Below are positions 63,134 to 64,000 of a stretch of DNA of 64,000 bases, one piece after another; position 1 is the stretch's first letter, and each line of letters begins with the position of its first letter. Location of the stretch: the NCBI GenBank assembly GCA_963921425.1, contig OY992838.1:10230001-10294000 (forward strand). Direction: 5' to 3'. A model generated the notes under the pieces. It saw nothing but the letters and a program-made list of their open reading frames with translations, did not search any database and was not told the origin of the DNA. The DNA comes from Dryas octopetala (Eukaryota; Streptophyta; Magnoliopsida; Rosales; Rosaceae). The translations under genes and the position numbers were made by a program.

Positions 63134-64000
63134 AGCCATGACTTTGAGATCTGAAGATAAATATCGCTGTGTTTTATTTGATATGTTATGGTGAAAATGT
63201 CACATAAGTTGGAAAATTTGGACTATATATCACTGGTTTATTTGATATGTGTGCTACTCCACAAAGTAGGCATATCTCAAATGGGGAGCTGCTATGCTAT
63301 AATTTGGAACAAATTTGGTTTTTTTCAATTCCAATATACCAAAATGTTCTCACGCTATTTAGAGATGGGGGCGGATCTGTGTCATATTTTTGACACAATA
63401 TTTGACACAAGTTTTCAACGGGGCCGCTCCTAAACCCTAATCTCATTTCTCATCTCATATTTGGGTTGTGATGTAACATCCTGGTCTAGTATTGACCAAT
63501 TGGCCCTTTATTCAATGTTAAATAGACTATGAGCCGGTTCGTGGGCCTAGCCCATGAGAAGTCAAATTTCTTTTATTTTCTTCTCTCTTCTATCTTCTCC
63601 AAATTTTAGTTTTTTCATTTTTTCTCTTATACTATCATTTTTCATTGAAAGTTTCATTTATTTATTTCTTGTTACCTAAACTCTTTTTTTTTTTTAGCCT
63701 TTTCTCTTTGTAAGTTTTAAATTTTCTTTACTTGAGGAAAAGTACATAGTATTACAAATTTAAGACCAAAAGGAGCACTACACCTGTCAAACCTGAAGCT
63801 CGAATAACAAAAACAGGTAGTGATGACTCAAAATCAAGAACCCAACAGAAATGTGACAAAGATGTGAGGGGAGGGGGTTGTTGAGGGCCTAAGCTTAGCC
63901 ACTGCTCATAGAGTCATAGAAAATTACCAAATTCTTAATTAACAAGGTTTGCTTTAACTATGATTGTTCTTGTACCTTTCAAGGGGAGGGGAGGGGTTGT
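63134..64000. other. Terminal spacer
   Basis: No gene is recognised up to the window end. Pyrimidine-rich and AT-rich sequence dominates, with a G-rich phrase (GGGGAGGGGAGGGG) at the very end. Confidence 0.35.

Noticed and set aside
63460-63560. Possible start of a long terminal repeat (TGATGTAACATCC)
   Set aside because: Only a short suggestive phrase is present. No partner repeat, primer site or element body is visible before the window ends.

Overview
This window is nuclear DNA of a flowering plant, most likely a eudicot. It is AT-rich, its genes have many GT-AG introns, one gene encodes a plastid starch enzyme and another an arabinogalactan protein, and the spacers are full of MULE and hAT elements and MITEs. 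I cannot name the species.

Host genes: four look functional, and all lie on the plus strand. They are an intronless, GC-rich short-chain dehydrogenase (5824-6618); a FAM91 homologue in ten coding exons, 1009 aa (16580-28747); the chloroplast debranching enzyme isoamylase 3 (ISA3) in 24 exons, 776 aa (34751-47958); and a small classical arabinogalactan protein (59389-59829). On the minus strand, 7435-13521 is an intron-containing copy of SRP54. It has lost its start and carries several frameshifts and a stop, so it is an unprocessed pseudogene. The genes share no obvious pathway.

Mobile DNA: the most striking elements are two copies of one Mutator-like element carrying a plant-mobile-domain (PMD) gene. 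Copy A (1-2962) is cut by the window edge. Copy B (49559-54160) is complete, with terminal inverted repeats and a 9-bp target duplication, TTTATTAAA. Both carry arrays of a 20-bp interrupted palindrome, TTCG-N12-CGAA, repeated with a strict 33-bp period that sometimes steps to about 52. In copy B one array sits about 490-505 bp inside each end. A third, decayed array lies at 3244-3423. The PMD reading frame is open in copy A as far as the window shows and broken in copy B.

Other elements: a 703-bp hAT-type element (14063-14765, TSD ATCAAATT) that appears to have captured part of a WEB-family coiled-coil gene; a 2.3-kb hAT-type foldback element (60809-63125, TSD GCAACAAT) with about 500-bp inverted arms and internal tandem repeats; a nest of MITEs (29405-31354) with 10-bp and 9-bp target duplications; a 95-bp tRNA-type SINE (8323-8417); a LINE tail in a FAM91 intron; and several less certain MITEs. 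All exon limits were placed by eye from reading frame, GT/AG sites and remembered family sequences. No alignment or database search was run.
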